A stretch of 38,332 nt of DNA from Candidatus Burarchaeum australiense. Its GTDB lineage: Archaea; Micrarchaeota; Micrarchaeia; Burarchaeales; Burarchaeaceae. Below, in pieces: positions 1 to 8,800 of the stretch (positions are counted from its first letter, which is position 1; each line of letters begins with the position of its first letter). Both the position numbers and the translations under genes were made by a program. The stretch lies in contig CABMJK010000058.1 of the NCBI GenBank assembly GCA_902386535.1, positions 1 through 38,332 of the forward strand, given 5' to 3'. The notes under the pieces are model-generated. The model was not told where the DNA came from. It saw only the letters and a list, made by a program, of their open reading frames with translations, and did not search any database.

Positions 1-2
1 AG

Positions 3-236
3 CCTGAAGCGCAGGTTATGAGGCTGCTCGGCCAGCTTTCGGACGCAGTGACTGAGGGCGGAAAGACTTCCATCACCATGCGCATCAGGGCAGAGGAGGA
101 AGGCGGGGCAGGCCATCAGGTGCTGCAGAGACTCGCGGCTGAAGGCAGACTAATCATCGTGAGCGAGAAAAGGGAGGCCGACGGCGGGCTCGCATTTGAA
201 ATAAAGGCAAATTCTCCTGAAAAAACCGGGAACTAA
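3..236 (+). CDS. C-terminal fragment of a CDS entering from upstream of the window (unknown product)
   Basis: Frame is open to the window start (PEAQVMRLLGQLSDAV...); the ATG at 18 may not be the real start. Stop TAA 234-236. Confidence 0.5.
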   Translation, partial: PEAQVMRLLGQLSDAVTEGGKTSITMRIRAEEEGGAGHQVLQRLAAEGRLIIVSEKREADGGLAFEIKANSPEKTGN

Positions 237-484
237 CCGGGCAGCAGACCGAGGTTTTCCCGCAGTTCTCGCTCGTCCAGCCCGAGCTCGAGCCGCTTCC
301 TTTTGGACTTCAGACCGCCAATCAGCTTAACCTCGCAGCCGAGCAGGCGCGCGAGCCCCTTCACCAGTTCGAGGTTGGCCTTGTTCTTCTCAGCCGGCTC
401 GGTGAGCGAGACGGCCAGCTTGCCGGACTCCAGCTTCACCGCGAACTTGCGCGAGTTTGGCTTTACGGTAACTTCGATGAGCAT
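233..484 (-). CDS. DUF167 / YggU-family protein
   Basis: 83 aa MLIEVTVKPNSRKFAVKLESGKLAVSLTEPAEKNKANLELVKGLARLLGCEVKLIGGLKSKRKRLEL; characteristic DUF167 pattern (KPNS..., PAEKNKANLELVK, GLKSKRK). The 232-aa ORF is an artefactual N-terminal extension. Confidence 0.85.
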   Translation of the reverse strand: MLIEVTVKPNSRKFAVKLESGKLAVSLTEPAEKNKANLELVKGLARLLGCEVKLIGGLKSKRKRLELGLDERELRENLGLLPG

Positions 485-536
485 GCTGCTAGATTGGCGC
501 AAACGCTTATAATAATCCGAGGCCAATTCAGAGGCC

Positions 537-1106
537 ATGTCCCTCATGAGCGACGCAGAAATTCTCGAGGCCATGGAAAAGGGCGAGCTGCGCATCGAGC
601 CTTTCGAGAGGAAAAACCTCGGGCCCGACAGCATAGACATAAGGATGGGCAGGGAGCTGCTGCTGGCCAAGAACGTTGGAAAGACGCTGGACCCGCTCAA
701 GAAGGGCGAGGCGAGCTGCTTTGAGAAAGTTACGCTAAAGGAGGGCGAGCCCTTCATGCTGGGCCACCACCAGTTCGTGCTTGCGAACACGGTCGAGAGG
801 CTGGGGCTAGGGCCTTCAATAGCTGCCCAGATAGAGGGCAGGAGCTCCATAGGCCGCTTTGGCATAGTCATACACATGACCGCAGGCATAATACACGCGG
901 GCTTTGGCTCAAAGGCCCCCAGCACGCTCACGCTCGAAGTCTACTCGGTCAACCCCAATCCCGTCCTCTTGCACCCTGGCATGAAGATAGCCCAGCTATC
1001 ATTCTTCAGGCTCGGCAGGAAGGCGCGGGAGGGCTATGACAGCAGGAAGGGCAGCAAGTATGTAGGACAGAGGGCTCCCGAGCCGCCCAAGGCCTACCTG
1101 GATTAG
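537..1106 (+). CDS. dcd: dCTP deaminase
   Basis: 189 aa with GPDSIDIRMG, GRSSIGRFGI, HMTAGIIHAGF and LTLEVYSVNPNPVLLHPGMKIAQL motifs of the dCTP deaminase/dUTPase fold. May start at ATG 546. Confidence 0.92.
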   Translation: MSLMSDAEILEAMEKGELRIEPFERKNLGPDSIDIRMGRELLLAKNVGKTLDPLKKGEASCFEKVTLKEGEPFMLGHHQFVLANTVERLGLGPSIAAQIEGRSSIGRFGIVIHMTAGIIHAGFGSKAPSTLTLEVYSVNPNPVLLHPGMKIAQLSFFRLGRKAREGYDSRKGSKYVGQRAPEPPKAYLD

Positions 1107-1146
1107 GATTGATTAGGCGGGCTATGGGGGCGCGGATTGGGCCTTC

Positions 1147-1863
1147 TCATCGCAGAAGCCGCACGCTCCTCTTGCTTTTCTTGACCACTAGCGTGTTCAC
1201 TCCAGGCTTCAGCACGTGGCAGAACTGGCCGTCTATGACCGCAATTGCGGGCTGCTTTGTGCGCACTATTAGCTTGCATCTGGCACCTTCACGGACCACC
1301 AGGGGCTTGAAGGCGCGCCTGTAGGGCGCGAGGGCCACGACCTCGAACTTGCGCGAGCTGGGCTTGAGCTCAAAACCACCCGCCGAGTAGGCATAGGCCG
1401 TCGAGCCCGTGGGGGTTGAGAAGATTACGCCGTCGGCGGTAAAGTGGAACTTCCGGCCGTTCACGCGCAGGTCAAAGGTCAGCACGCGGTGGTCGGAGTT
1501 CCGTATGAACACCTCGTTCATCGCGTCCTCGAGCTGCCTGCCGTTGAGCGCGCTTGCAAGCTGGGCGCGCGGGTCGACGCGGGGCCGCGCGAGCGCCTTT
1601 GACAGAATCGGCCGCCAATTGTCGCGGCGCGCCTGGCACACGAAACTCGTCTCGCTGCCTATTCCGAAGATGGGCAGCTCGCTGTGCCTCTTCTCGTGCA
1701 GAATCGTGCCGTCCCCGCCGATGGTTATGAGCAGGTCGGCATGCTGGCGCGCGTGGGTGACCGATATGCCGCGCTCGGCCAGGAATGCGTGCAGCTCGCG
1801 CGCCAGGCTATGGGCCCACCGCTTGCGGGGGTTCGGAGCTATTGCGACTCGCTTTATCCTCAT
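1147..1863 (-). CDS. nadK: NAD kinase
   Basis: GGDGTIL motif, TPTGSTAYAYSAGG motif, 238 aa. Confidence 0.92.
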   Translation of the reverse strand: MRIKRVAIAPNPRKRWAHSLARELHAFLAERGISVTHARQHADLLITIGGDGTILHEKRHSELPIFGIGSETSFVCQARRDNWRPILSKALARPRVDPRAQLASALNGRQLEDAMNEVFIRNSDHRVLTFDLRVNGRKFHFTADGVIFSTPTGSTAYAYSAGGFELKPSSRKFEVVALAPYRRAFKPLVVREGARCKLIVRTKQPAIAVIDGQFCHVLKPGVNTLVVKKSKRSVRLLR

Positions 1864-2495
1864 ATTTTCACCCGTGAATGCCGCTTCATGAACTTCTCGA
1901 ACTTCCGCTGCGCTATCGAGAAAGGATTCTGTGCGAGAGCCGCGCGAACGCGGCCCTTCCTGACCTCCTCGAGCACCGCGTCCTCGCTGGGCTCGCAGTC
2001 GAGTATGGTGTAGGCGTTCGCGAGCTCGTAGAGCGAGTGCGCGTCGCTGCCTCCCGTGCCGACCGGAATCCTGCGCATGGCCACAAGGTTATGGATGAAG
2101 TCGCTGCCGTTGAAGCGCTCGATTGCAGTTGCGCCGACCTTGAAGGCAGCCGAGCGCATGCTGTCCTTGCGCTTCCTGACTGAGAAGGCATGGTTGACTA
2201 TGCTTATGCCGCCGGCCTTTTGCGCGCGTCTCGCAACCTCGGCCGCAGGCATGCCGCGAACGAAGTCGAAGTTGGGCGGAACGCCGAAGACGGACATGTG
2301 CCCCTCGTGCGTGCTGCACTCCATGCCGTGCAGGATGAGAAGGCCCTTGAGCCTGAAGCCCTGCTTCGGGAAGCAGTTGTGGTCGCACACCGCGATGCCG
2401 TCGAGGCCTATCTTCTTCGCCTGGCGGGCCAGCTGCTCGATGCTGTGCAGCGCGTCGGGCGAGGAATCCGAGTGCACGTGGAAGTCGAGTTTCAT
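1860..2495 (-). CDS. PHP-domain metal-dependent hydrolase
   Basis: MKLDFHVHSDSSPDALHSIEQLARQAKKIGLDGIAVCDHN; later VNHAF and GSDAHS metal-binding motifs. Start set at the ATG before KLDFHVHS. Confidence 0.9.
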   Translation of the reverse strand: MKLDFHVHSDSSPDALHSIEQLARQAKKIGLDGIAVCDHNCFPKQGFRLKGLLILHGMECSTHEGHMSVFGVPPNFDFVRGMPAAEVARRAQKAGGISIVNHAFSVRKRKDSMRSAAFKVGATAIERFNGSDFIHNLVAMRRIPVGTGGSDAHSLYELANAYTILDCEPSEDAVLEEVRKGRVRAALAQNPFSIAQRKFEKFMKRHSRVKI

Positions 2496-2559
2496 TTTTG
2501 GCTCACGGCCAGGGATAGGCACCCAACGCTTTTATTCCTTTGAGTTCACATGTGCGCGC

Positions 2560-3285
2560 ATGAAAACCGACCTGCTTTACATGAAGGACTCGTACCTGAA
2601 GGAGTTCGATGCCAAGGTGCTCGAGGTAAAGAACGATGGAGAGAGGCACGCGGTGATACTGGACCAGACGCTATTCTACCCCATGGGCGGCGGCCAGCCG
2701 TGCGACACGGGAAAGATTACCGTAGACGGAGTCGATTATGCCGTGAAGGAAGTGAAGAAGGAGGCGGGCGAGGTGTGGCATTTCCTCGACAGGCCCGCGG
2801 CTTTTGCTGCCGGCGCGGCGGTCCACGGCGTGCTCGACTGGGAGAGGAGATACGCGCACATGCGCATGCACACCGCGGCCCACGTGCTGGCCGCAGTCAT
2901 GTGCCCGCAGGGCGCGCTCATAACGGGCAATCAGCTGGGTGCCGACCAGACGCGCTTCGACTTCTCGTTCGAGAACTTCGACAGGCCGCTGATGGAGAGC
3001 CTCGTGGGCAAGGCCAACGAAAAACTGGCACAGAAGCTCGAAACCAAAAGCTACAGCCTTCCGCGTGAGGAGGCCATGAAGATACCGGGCATCACGAAGC
3101 TGGCGAACGTGCTGCCACCCGCAGTGAGCGAGCTGCGCATAGTTGAAATAGGGGACTTCGACCTGCAGGCCGACGGCGGCACGCACGTGAAGAACACGAC
3201 GGAGTGCGGCAGGATTGTGCTGCTTAAGATGGAGAACAAGGGGAAGAGCAACAGGCGGCTCTACTTCGGACTTGAGAAAGCATAG
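2560..3285 (+). CDS. alaX: alanyl-tRNA editing protein AlaX
   Basis: 241 aa; FYPMGGGQPCDTG, MRMHTAAHVLAAV (HxxxH) and DGGTHVKNTTECG motifs of AlaX/AlaRS editing domains. The longer ORF from 2056 is antisense to the PHP gene. Confidence 0.92.
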   Translation: MKTDLLYMKDSYLKEFDAKVLEVKNDGERHAVILDQTLFYPMGGGQPCDTGKITVDGVDYAVKEVKKEAGEVWHFLDRPAAFAAGAAVHGVLDWERRYAHMRMHTAAHVLAAVMCPQGALITGNQLGADQTRFDFSFENFDRPLMESLVGKANEKLAQKLETKSYSLPREEAMKIPGITKLANVLPPAVSELRIVEIGDFDLQADGGTHVKNTTECGRIVLLKMENKGKSNRRLYFGLEKA

Positions 3286-3343
3286 ACCTGAACAACTGCG
3301 GGCGCGGTGCGAGTGAAGTAATCGGGCTCGGCGGAATTAAAGC

Positions 3344-4339
3344 CTACTCTTCGGGTGGCATGTTCTTCACGAGCTCAGTAATTGCAGTGGCAGCCTGCCG
3401 CATTATCCTGGCCCTTTCGGCTGGGTCGGTTATCTGGTCGAACTGCTCGACCGTGTAGCCTGCTGCCGCAAGTATCGCCCTCATGCGGTAGTCTGAAAAG
3501 AGCATGTTGTTGCCGTCATAGGCAATCTCGTAGCGGTGAATGCTGAACTCGGTGTTGTGGGTGATCGTGAGGCTGGCCGCCGGGTCGAGCGCCGAAATGT
3601 CGCTAAGGGCCCGCAGCTCGGAGTTTGTGAGATTGACGGTGCCGAGCACGATGAACGACTGGTCCGGAGTGGTCTGCCGTATCTCAAGCGTGGCCGCCAG
3701 ATAGTCTTCCTTCTTGTAGGCAATTACCGAGAGCCCGGGCATTGTTGCGGTCACGGGCTGCGGGGCGACGCCTTCGGCTCCGGGAGCCGGTTGCACTGCC
3801 TCGGGAACGACCCCTGCACCGCCCTCGCCTGCAGCAGTCTCGGCCGCTGGCGCGGGAGCCGTGTCACCGCCAGTCGCCGTAGTAGCCCCGGAAGCTGCGC
3901 CTCCTGCGGTGCCTGCAGCGCCCTCAGCCTCATAATGCTCATGCATGGCGCCCACGAACTGGTGCGTCACGTTTATGTAGGAAATCCTGCCCTGGTTGAG
4001 GTCCTCGCCCCACGTGTTCCAGGCCGAATCAAGGGCCCCGAGAAGCTGGTTCCTTTCGAGCGAGCCTTCGGGGAACGTCTCGAGCACCTCGTTCCGCATC
4101 CTGATGTGGAGCATGAGGACGTCAAAAAGCTCGTTGAAAAGCTGGACGTTGTCGCCCGCGCGCTCGCGAATTTGGTTTAGGCGCCGGGTGTACTCGGCAT
4201 ATTCTGGGGCCTGCACGTCGGTGTTGTTGTTCAGCCAGCTGAGGGCATTGGTATGAGCCATGCTCATTGCAGAGACTTGCGGGCCGGCCTGATCTTGTTC
4301 GCCGAGGTTTGTTCCATCCTTGAACTGCACAAATACCAT
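3344..4339 (-). CDS. hypothetical protein with Ala/Gly/Thr/Pro-rich linker
   Basis: 331 aa, ATG start with upstream GTGAT; helical N-terminal domain, low-complexity linker (EGAAGTAGGAASGATTATGGDTAPAPAAETAAGEGG), C-terminal alpha/beta domain. Immediately downstream of the 430-aa ORF. Confidence 0.8.
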   Translation of the reverse strand: MVFVQFKDGTNLGEQDQAGPQVSAMSMAHTNALSWLNNNTDVQAPEYAEYTRRLNQIRERAGDNVQLFNELFDVLMLHIRMRNEVLETFPEGSLERNQLLGALDSAWNTWGEDLNQGRISYINVTHQFVGAMHEHYEAEGAAGTAGGAASGATTATGGDTAPAPAAETAAGEGGAGVVPEAVQPAPGAEGVAPQPVTATMPGLSVIAYKKEDYLAATLEIRQTTPDQSFIVLGTVNLTNSELRALSDISALDPAASLTITHNTEFSIHRYEIAYDGNNMLFSDYRMRAILAAAGYTVEQFDQITDPAERARIMRQAATAITELVKNMPPEE

Positions 4340-4366
4340 CGGATCACTCTGGCCTCAGGACGCTGC

Positions 4367-5644
4367 TCAGACGGCGTTGCCGAGGTCGTTCCTTGTCTCG
4401 TCCCGCGCGCGCTTCAGCTGCTCAATGGATTGGTTCAGGGTGTCCATAGTGTACCAGGCGCTTCTTGCCTTTTCGGCCAGATCGGAGGCAGTGTCATTGC
4501 TTCCGAAAATGCCTCCGAGGCCCACGAGGCTGAACATGTTCCTCAGGGCAGCCCATATCCCTATGGCGCTTAGGAGAACCTTCAGCCAGTCGAATATCTT
4601 GTCAAGGAAGTTCTTGTGGTGCGGAACTTCTCCGGATGCAGGCATGACCTCCTCGAGGCTCGTGTCTGCGGAAGCGGCAACTATGCGCTGCGCGCCGGCC
4701 AGGAAAAGCGATTTCTTCGTTTCGGCAGAGAGATTGGGGAAGTCATTGATCGGGTTGTAGGGGTCGCCGTTTGTCGAGCCGACCATGGGCTCGATTATGA
4801 GCGCCATCACGTCGGCGTTCAGTGTCTGGGTGTGTGCATGACCCTCCTTGTCAGTGTACTGGACCTCGAAGCCAGTCCCCATGACCACTATGGAAGTCAC
4901 GGTATAATCGCCAGCGCCAAACTTGGCGAGCCAGTCGACAACGTCTTTGCCAAAGTCCACGTCGGTCCTGCCGGCAATCGGGTCGTATTGGTCGGTGAGA
5001 AGAGCGCCATCCGAGCCGCGCCTCTGCTTGACCTCGGTCAGCCTCACGCCTCCGCCTTTGATGCGCTGGATCTCCAGGCTGATTATGTTGTCCTCGGCCG
5101 TTTCCACGGTCATCACGGGCGTGGTCGTGGTCTGTTCGGTCGGCGCGCCCTCTTGCACTACGCCGATGTTCGAGTTGCGCGGGTTGCGCTTTGCCGCGTC
5201 AAGGCTGCCGTAAAGGGAATTTATGGAGTTCCACACTTCCTCAATGTTGCCAGTTTCTCCGCGCACTAGGGACCACAACTGCTCGTCTATGAGCGTGTTG
5301 ACGCTGCCTATCAGGCTCGCCCGGTCGACGAAACCGATGGTGCCCTGCTTTTCGGCATTGAGTATTTCCTGTTGAAGCGCAAAAGTCATGTATATTAGCC
5401 TGGCCTTGTCCTCGAACCACGTGACCGCGTTTGCGCCCTGGGTCGCCGCGAATTCCTTTGCCTTTGCCAGCAGTCCGTTGACCGTGCCGAGTGTGGGCTG
5501 GTCCGCTATGCCGAGGCAATAGAATTTCGTGGAGCCGAGGGAAAATGAGTCCGTGGTGGGCGCCGTGAACCTTGCGCCCCAGGCTGCGGCAGAAGTGTCA
5601 AGGGTAGTCGCATTGGCAGGACTTATTTGAGCTTCACCCGACAT
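4367..5644 (-). CDS. hypothetical protein with C-terminal TM segment
   Basis: MSGEAQISPANATT...; GGTGAT RBS upstream of ATG 5644; hydrophobic segment FDWLKVLLSAIGIWAALRNMFSLVGLGGIFG near the C-terminus. Confidence 0.82.
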   Translation of the reverse strand: MSGEAQISPANATTLDTSAAAWGARFTAPTTDSFSLGSTKFYCLGIADQPTLGTVNGLLAKAKEFAATQGANAVTWFEDKARLIYMTFALQQEILNAEKQGTIGFVDRASLIGSVNTLIDEQLWSLVRGETGNIEEVWNSINSLYGSLDAAKRNPRNSNIGVVQEGAPTEQTTTTPVMTVETAEDNIISLEIQRIKGGGVRLTEVKQRRGSDGALLTDQYDPIAGRTDVDFGKDVVDWLAKFGAGDYTVTSIVVMGTGFEVQYTDKEGHAHTQTLNADVMALIIEPMVGSTNGDPYNPINDFPNLSAETKKSLFLAGAQRIVAASADTSLEEVMPASGEVPHHKNFLDKIFDWLKVLLSAIGIWAALRNMFSLVGLGGIFGSNDTASDLAEKARSAWYTMDTLNQSIEQLKRARDETRNDLGNAV

Positions 5645-5714
5645 GGAAATCACCTTCAATGATTTTACCTTGGGCGGCTTGTTTGCCGTCTGTTTTAATT
5701 AGGGGCGGCCGGGT

Positions 5715-5724
5715 ATATTAATGT
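5715..5724 (-). promoter_or_regulatory. Putative TATA box for the 4367-5644 gene
   Basis: Minus-strand TTAATATACC in the 157-bp gap between the giant-gene stop and ATG 5644. Confidence 0.45.
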
Positions 5725-5801
5725 TGGGGTGGGCGGGCGCTAAGGGGTGCGGAATGAGGAAAACGGGGGGTGGCGGTGAATGGGCGATGACGGCGACTTG
5801 C

Positions 5802-8800
5802 CTAGCCTGCGCCCGAGGTGCTGCCCTGGACGGAACCCTCTCCGCCGGCGGTGCTGGACTGGCCGACACCGGGGGCGTTTGCAGACGGGTTGCGAGCATA
5901 AGCATACCACGAATCAGCATAGCGCTTGCCTTGCCCAGAAACCGATGAATTCCATGGGCCCATATTCAGGGCTGCATTCTCGAAAATTGCGCGGGCCCAG
6001 TCTCTTGTGGTTCGGTCCTCAAGCGGGATTGCCTGGTTGCCACTTGCATAGAGGCTGGCAAGGTCAACAAAAAGCTCCCCTGTCGGGTTGCGTATGAAAA
6101 CGCGCATACCAGGCTGGAGTTGCTGGTCTGAAGCATAGGCGGAATCCATGGCAGGGAAGAGCTGCTGCAGCTTTACTGCGTCGGCATCAGTGCCAGTCAT
6201 TATGTCAGCATACACGTGTATGCAGACAGTCAGCAGTTCATCCGCAGTTTTCACGGCCGCACCATCGAGTATCTGCTGAAGTATGCCCTGGTTCTCCGCA
6301 GCCGTAAGGAAGTTGCGGGTTTCAGTCAGATACGTATTCAAGTTCTGCCTGTAAGCATTCGGAACGCGGTCATACTCCGCCTGTTGGGCGGGATTCAGTT
6401 GAATTTGGCTAGGAACCGCGGAAACGAACGGTTCCGGAGGGCCGTTGACCAGAAAGTCCTCCAGTATCGCAGAGTATGTGGAGCCGTTTTGCGGGCCCCA
6501 ACCAAGGTCGAAAACTGCACGGCCCCAGTCCAAAGTCGTCCTGTTTTCGAACGGAATTATCTCGGGTGCGGTTGCATACGCTTTTCCAAGGTCGTTGAAT
6601 AGCTCTGCCGTCGGGTTGCGCATCAGCTGGCGAGGGCCGCCGGGCCGTTGATCGACTTCATATGCAGATGCAAGGGCCGGGAAGAGTTCCTTCAGCCTGC
6701 TTCCAGCTTCGTCATCGGCCGGCGCATCCATTATCTTGACGTAGATTTGAACATAGCGGGTGAAGAGTTCGTCCAAAGTAGCGACTCCGGCATCGGCAAG
6801 TTCCGTGTGCAGCTGCTGCTGGTTGAGAGTCAGCAGATGGCTTACGATTGCCGGGAAATATTCTCCGGTGAACCTCGCCTTGTCCTCTTGCGACATCGTG
6901 CTGCTGTTGAGGATTGCTTGCTGATCTGTGGTTAGTGCGGTCGGCACAGTAAGCTTCTGCATGGCAGCGACGCCGGGGCCTTCGGGCGTGGACTGACCTG
7001 GTTGCACGATTTCTGGTGCATTGCGATAGGTCGCGTATACGCCGCCTCCAACACCAAGGACACTCAGGGCCCATGAAAGAGTCAGCAGCACGCTGCCCAC
7101 ATAATTCGAGCGTATGTTTTCGCGTTGATTATAGGTTAAGTCGGGATCCGCCATTGCAGTCCTATACTCATCCGTTGCTGTACGCAGAAAGTCAGGCAAA
7201 GATCTCCCGGTTATTTCTTGGAATTGATCCAGAATGGCAGTCAATATTGCAGATTCATCGTTTGTACTACGATCGATGAAGCGTTGAAGTATATCTCGAA
7301 TTAACTGGAAATCAACATTTCTGACATCCCCGTTTGCAAGTCGCGTGGCCTGTTCCACGAGCAACCCGGCATCAAGTCGCGCTTGCTCTAGTTGGTCGTC
7401 GCTGGGAACGGCATCAGTTTTGGGTGCGCGGCTCCAGGCATCAAAAAGGTCGCCGATGCCAGTCAGATCTGCTCCAAGATTAGCTATTTCTACGTCGTCT
7501 AGGGGAGGATATGTTGAAATTCCGAGGGAGTCTGCATCTCGGACGGCCGCAGACAAACCGGATGCTCGCCAGGCTGCAACGCCGGATCTTAAGCTCAGAT
7601 CAACGGTTTCTTCTCGGCCTTGAATCACGTATGTTAGCCTCAGATGTCCATCTCTGACGTCCCTGGAAACCGTTCCAACCGCTTCCACTACGCCGCTACC
7701 CGACTCCCATTGCACACGAACGCGATCCGTAGTAGTGCCGGGCGCCATATTATTCAAATCAAAACTCTCCGTATACGTTTGTGCAGGAGTTGGACTGACC
7801 CGATCCCACCAGCCATAAACACCGCGAATGCTAAAGGCCGTGGAAGGATCAATAACTGCTGAAGTTTCGAGCGGGCGGGGCGTTAATAAGAGACCGGCAA
7901 GGAACTCCTGTGAGCGAGTGCGTGCCCTGGTGGTTGGGGGATTCCGCATTTCGGCGTCAAAGGCGTAAAGCCATCCAGCATTCCTTCCTCCGCCGGCCGG
8001 CCGTGTCCAAGACGCCCAGAGGCGAGTAAGGCCCCAGTTAGTAAGGTCAGTAGTCAGAGCAAATGTGCCCCATCCAAGAAGCGGATTGCCGGTGGAGGCA
8101 GTTACAGCAGTACCGGCAATGACGCCAGCAGTTCCGCCAAGAAGCCGGGTAGGCCAGTTGGCATCCTTCCACCAAACGGAACCGACGTGTGTCGCAGCTT
8201 CTCTCAGCATCGCCGTAGGATCTGCCCACATGCTCAGCGGCACCACCACGGCGCGCCCATCGCTATTGAGCTTCACAATTCCAAAGCGCCGCGTTCCGTC
8301 GTTAGAATCCACGACAACGACACTGCCCAAAACCAACGGGTTCTCAGGACTGAACCCGTTCCTGATTTCGTCGCCAGACCAAAACAGGCCCTCGTTATAC
8401 TTATAGGATAGCGGCAGCTTGTAACTCACCCCGGGTTGTATGATGTCCGCGGATTCTATTTGAGCTACGTTAAATGTGCCGCCGTTTGCACCACGCACAA
8501 CGAGCGAAAAGGTGCCGTCGGCTTCCAGGATTGTCCTCTCCACGAAGCCATAAGCAACCCTGGTGAAAGTGCCCGGAGCGTCTGTTGGCGCGCGCAGGTA
8601 AAGAATGACGGTTTTTCCTGACACCTGATCAGAGCTAACTGCATCGCGGTGTTCAGCAGGTGCGGCAAAAAGAACGGATTGTATCTCGCCCAGTCTCACT
8701 GTGCGCGTTGTTCCCTGCGGCGTGTCTATGAAAAGGGTTGTGAGTTCTGGATTGCCCGCAGGACCGAGCGAAATATTGCGTACGGTACCCCTAACGATAC

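Noticed and set aside
2056-2559. N-terminal extension of the AlaX ORF
   Set aside because: Antisense to the PHP-domain gene; AlaX homology begins at the ATG at 2560.
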